Of a stretch of DNA of 33,334 bases, positions 32,024-33,334 are shown piece by piece (the stretch's first letter is position 1; every line of letters begins with the position of its first letter). The stretch is from NCBI GenBank assembly GCA_030125685.1, contig JASJYA010000008.1:1-33334 (forward strand). Direction: 5' to 3'. Source of the DNA: Actinomycetota bacterium. GTDB taxonomy: Bacteria; Actinomycetota; Acidimicrobiia; Spongiisociales; UBA5794. A program made the translations under genes and the position numbers. The notes under the pieces were generated by a model. It did no database searches. It was not told the DNA's origin and saw only the letters and a program-made list of their open reading frames with translations.

Positions 32024-32515
32024 TCAATCAACGAAGAGCTTTGACTGGAGCAGCACTGCGAGCGTGCCGGCTGCTTCGTCAAGGTTCTGCCAGTTGATCG
32101 TCGACAGCTCGATGTCGGCAACGGTGGCTGTGCGCATGGTGACTCGTGCGCCGGTGAGACGCCGGACCGTCATCGACCACGTCGGTTCATGCCCGACGAG
32201 CATGATCCGTTCGTACTCGTTCCCGTGCCGTTCTGCTGCGGCGAGGGTCTCAGGTACGGAGGCGCCGTAGAGATCGTCGTCGAGCACGAGCCTGCTGTCC
32301 CACCCTCCTGTGATCCTTGCGAGTTCAGCGGTTGCACGGGCGCGTGCCGACGTTGAGGACACAACCAGGCCAGGGACGAGTCCGAGTTCCCTGAGGACCT
32401 CACCCATCCGCTCCGCCGCACGCTCACCTCTCGGAGCGAGGGGCCTGCTGTGGTCATCCGGCGCGCCTGCGTCCCAATCAGATTTTCCATGGCGCATGAG
32501 CATGAGGTTGAGCAT
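32024..32515 (-). CDS. SixA-like phosphohistidine phosphatase
   Basis: 163 residues, histidine phosphatase superfamily. Catalytic RHG at 8-10 (LMLMRHGKSDW), LAPRGERAAERMGEVL, and the second His H109 in MLVGHEPTWS. The short size and the 'RHGKSDWDAGAPDDHSRPLAPRG' pattern fit SixA, which removes phosphate from histidines in phosphorelay proteins. Other substrates are possible. Leaderless -10 upstream. Confidence 0.88.
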   Translation of the reverse strand: MLNLMLMRHGKSDWDAGAPDDHSRPLAPRGERAAERMGEVLRELGLVPGLVVSSTSARARATAELARITGGWDSRLVLDDDLYGASVPETLAAAERHGNEYERIMLVGHEPTWSMTVRRLTGARVTMRTATVADIELSTINWQNLDEAAGTLAVLLQSKLFVD

Positions 32516-32521
32516 GACCTG

Positions 32522-32527
32522 AGGTTA
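32522..32527 (-). promoter_or_regulatory. -10 box, leaderless, for the SixA-like gene
   Basis: Minus-strand TAACCT, six bases (CAGGTC), ATG 32515; GTGACG lies 17 bases further up as a possible -35. The hexamer and spacing are identical to those at 20269. Confidence 0.55.
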
Positions 32528-32627
32528 GACAGGGCACAGGGCGACGTCACGTCGAGCTGAGTTCAGGGTTGTGCTTCTCCAGCCACTCCAGGCTCGCAGG
32601 CTCGCAGACCCCCCTGGTTCGCTCCGC

Positions 32628-33283
32628 TCACCCGTCCCCCCTGAAGGGAGGACTGACGACGGTGATTGCGAAGAGGACCTGTGCCGCGTAATAGGTGGCC
32701 AAGCCGACGACGCGGTTGGCGACCTGGGACTTGGCGAACCGTTGGCGTGCGACGAGTACATCTGAGGCGGCGAAGAGCACCGCTGCCATCGGAATGCGTG
32801 GATCGAGTACGGCGCCGCTTGTGCCGAGGGCCGCTATGACCATGACGGCAATGATCAGGATGTAGACGGCGACTCTGGGATGCGTAACTGAACGGGCACG
32901 TGTGGTGAGAGCCATCGCAGGATCAGCACAGCCATAGCCGCCGTCAAGAACGTTGCGAACGCGACCGACGCCACATCCATCGTTGAACGGGCGAAGAACC
33001 CTGCCGTGTACAGCGCGTGCGCGAGCGCGAACGAGACCAGGCCGCCAAGGAACGCCCTTGTTCCCTTGAAGGAGAGCGCGAGATCCCCGAACCACGACGC
33101 AACAAGTCCGGCCGAAATGAACACCGTGTAGCCGTTGATCGCTGGATCGCCGATGATCACTATCGCGACCATTGACGTTGAAGCAAGAATCTTCGTAGCG
33201 CGGCTCCATAGAACCGACCGATTCGTCAGCAGCGCCGAGGCAAGTCCGGCGCTGACCGCCGAGATCGCAAGAACCGTGGTCAC
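32628..33283 (-). pseudogene. YhhN (lysoplasmalogenase-like) protein, frameshifted
   Basis: Two minus-strand frames give one YhhN-type membrane protein. The first part runs from GTG 33283 (MTTVLAISAVSAGLASALLT ... SWFGDLALSFKGTRAFLGGL, AHALYTAGFF) and ends at TGA 32855-32857. The second starts inside it, in the frame one base back, and runs VAVYILIIAVMVIAALG, AAVLFAASDVLVARQRF, GLATYYAAQVLFAITV to TGA 32628-32630. Joined, they give about 218 residues and 7-8 membrane segments, the usual size. The shift lies near 32865-32895. It may be a real mutation or a base missed in the assembly. GTG 33283 overlaps the stop of the next gene upstream (GTGA), so it is coupled to that gene. Confidence 0.78.
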
Positions 33284-33333
33284 AGCCGTTCGACTATGTA
33301 ATCGATGCACGCGGTCAGCGCTTCAACATCCCC
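33280..33333 (-). CDS. C-terminal end of an unknown gene (partial)
   Basis: Seventeen residues, GDVEALTACIDYIVERL, then TGA at 33280-33282, overlapping the YhhN start by four bases. The rest lies beyond the window. Too short to name. Confidence 0.5.
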   Translation of the reverse strand, partial: GDVEALTACIDYIVERL

Positions 33334-33334
33334 G

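Noticed and set aside
1-33334. CRISPR array, tRNA, rRNA, insertion sequence or prophage
   Set aside because: No regularly spaced repeats, cloverleaf-like segments, transposase motifs or phage structural genes were seen.

Overview
The window looks like chromosomal DNA from a high-GC, single-membrane bacterium, most likely an actinobacterium of a poorly sampled lineage such as the Acidimicrobiia. That placement is inference. It rests on an F420-type luciferase-like oxidoreductase, a DnaE2-type polymerase behind a GAAC-N4-GTTC SOS box, a Tad pilus locus with no secretin, many GTG/TTG starts, and at least six genes whose -10 box sits 6-7 bases before the start codon (leaderless transcription). 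There are no tRNA or rRNA genes, CRISPR arrays, insertion sequences or prophage genes.

Layout. 1-182 is the end of a YcaQ-like winged-helix protein. 183-483 is a gene-free stretch with a large imperfect inverted repeat built on TACGTAGTACG. 484-1725 (-) is a membrane-anchored protein of unknown function. Opposite it, 1785-3358 (+) encodes a fusion of 5-formyltetrahydrofolate cyclo-ligase with a YbaK-type aminoacyl-tRNA deacylase, then a cysteine hydrolase. 3341-7765 (-) is a complete thiamine salvage unit: TPP riboswitch, thiamine pyrophosphokinase, and the ThiB, ThiP and ThiQ importer, all overlapping. 7790-9223 (+) is a small operon (41-aa ORF, ribbon-helix-helix protein, DUF4097 protein) behind a clear promoter with repeated operator-like elements. 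Uridine kinase, a NIT-domain histidine kinase with a short coupled leader ORF, YchF and an enoyl-CoA hydratase follow.

14210-20230 (+) is a Tad/Flp pilus operon: small protein, CpaB, TadZ, TadA, TadB, TadC, the Flp pilin, two TadE-like pseudopilins and a TadG-like protein, ending in a strong hairpin. The gene order predicts that TadA/B/C assemble Flp and the minor pilins; no prepilin peptidase is present here. After it come an unrecognised protein, a VOC protein, the luciferase-like oxidoreductase, DXS (isoprenoid precursor synthesis), a double-ACT protein, a small acidic protein, and dnaE2 under a perfect 26-bp LexA-type palindrome.

The right end holds a decaying SulP transporter pseudogene with several stops in one frame, a tail-anchored small protein, threonine aldolase, a SixA-like phosphatase and a frameshifted YhhN (lysoplasmalogenase-like) gene, then the last 17 codons of another gene. 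Most of the window is ordinary housekeeping. The parts worth a second look are the folate/tRNA-editing fusion, the RHH-DUF4097 operon, the odd start of the first TadE-like gene, the SOS-controlled leaderless dnaE2 and the TACGTAGTAC repeats.
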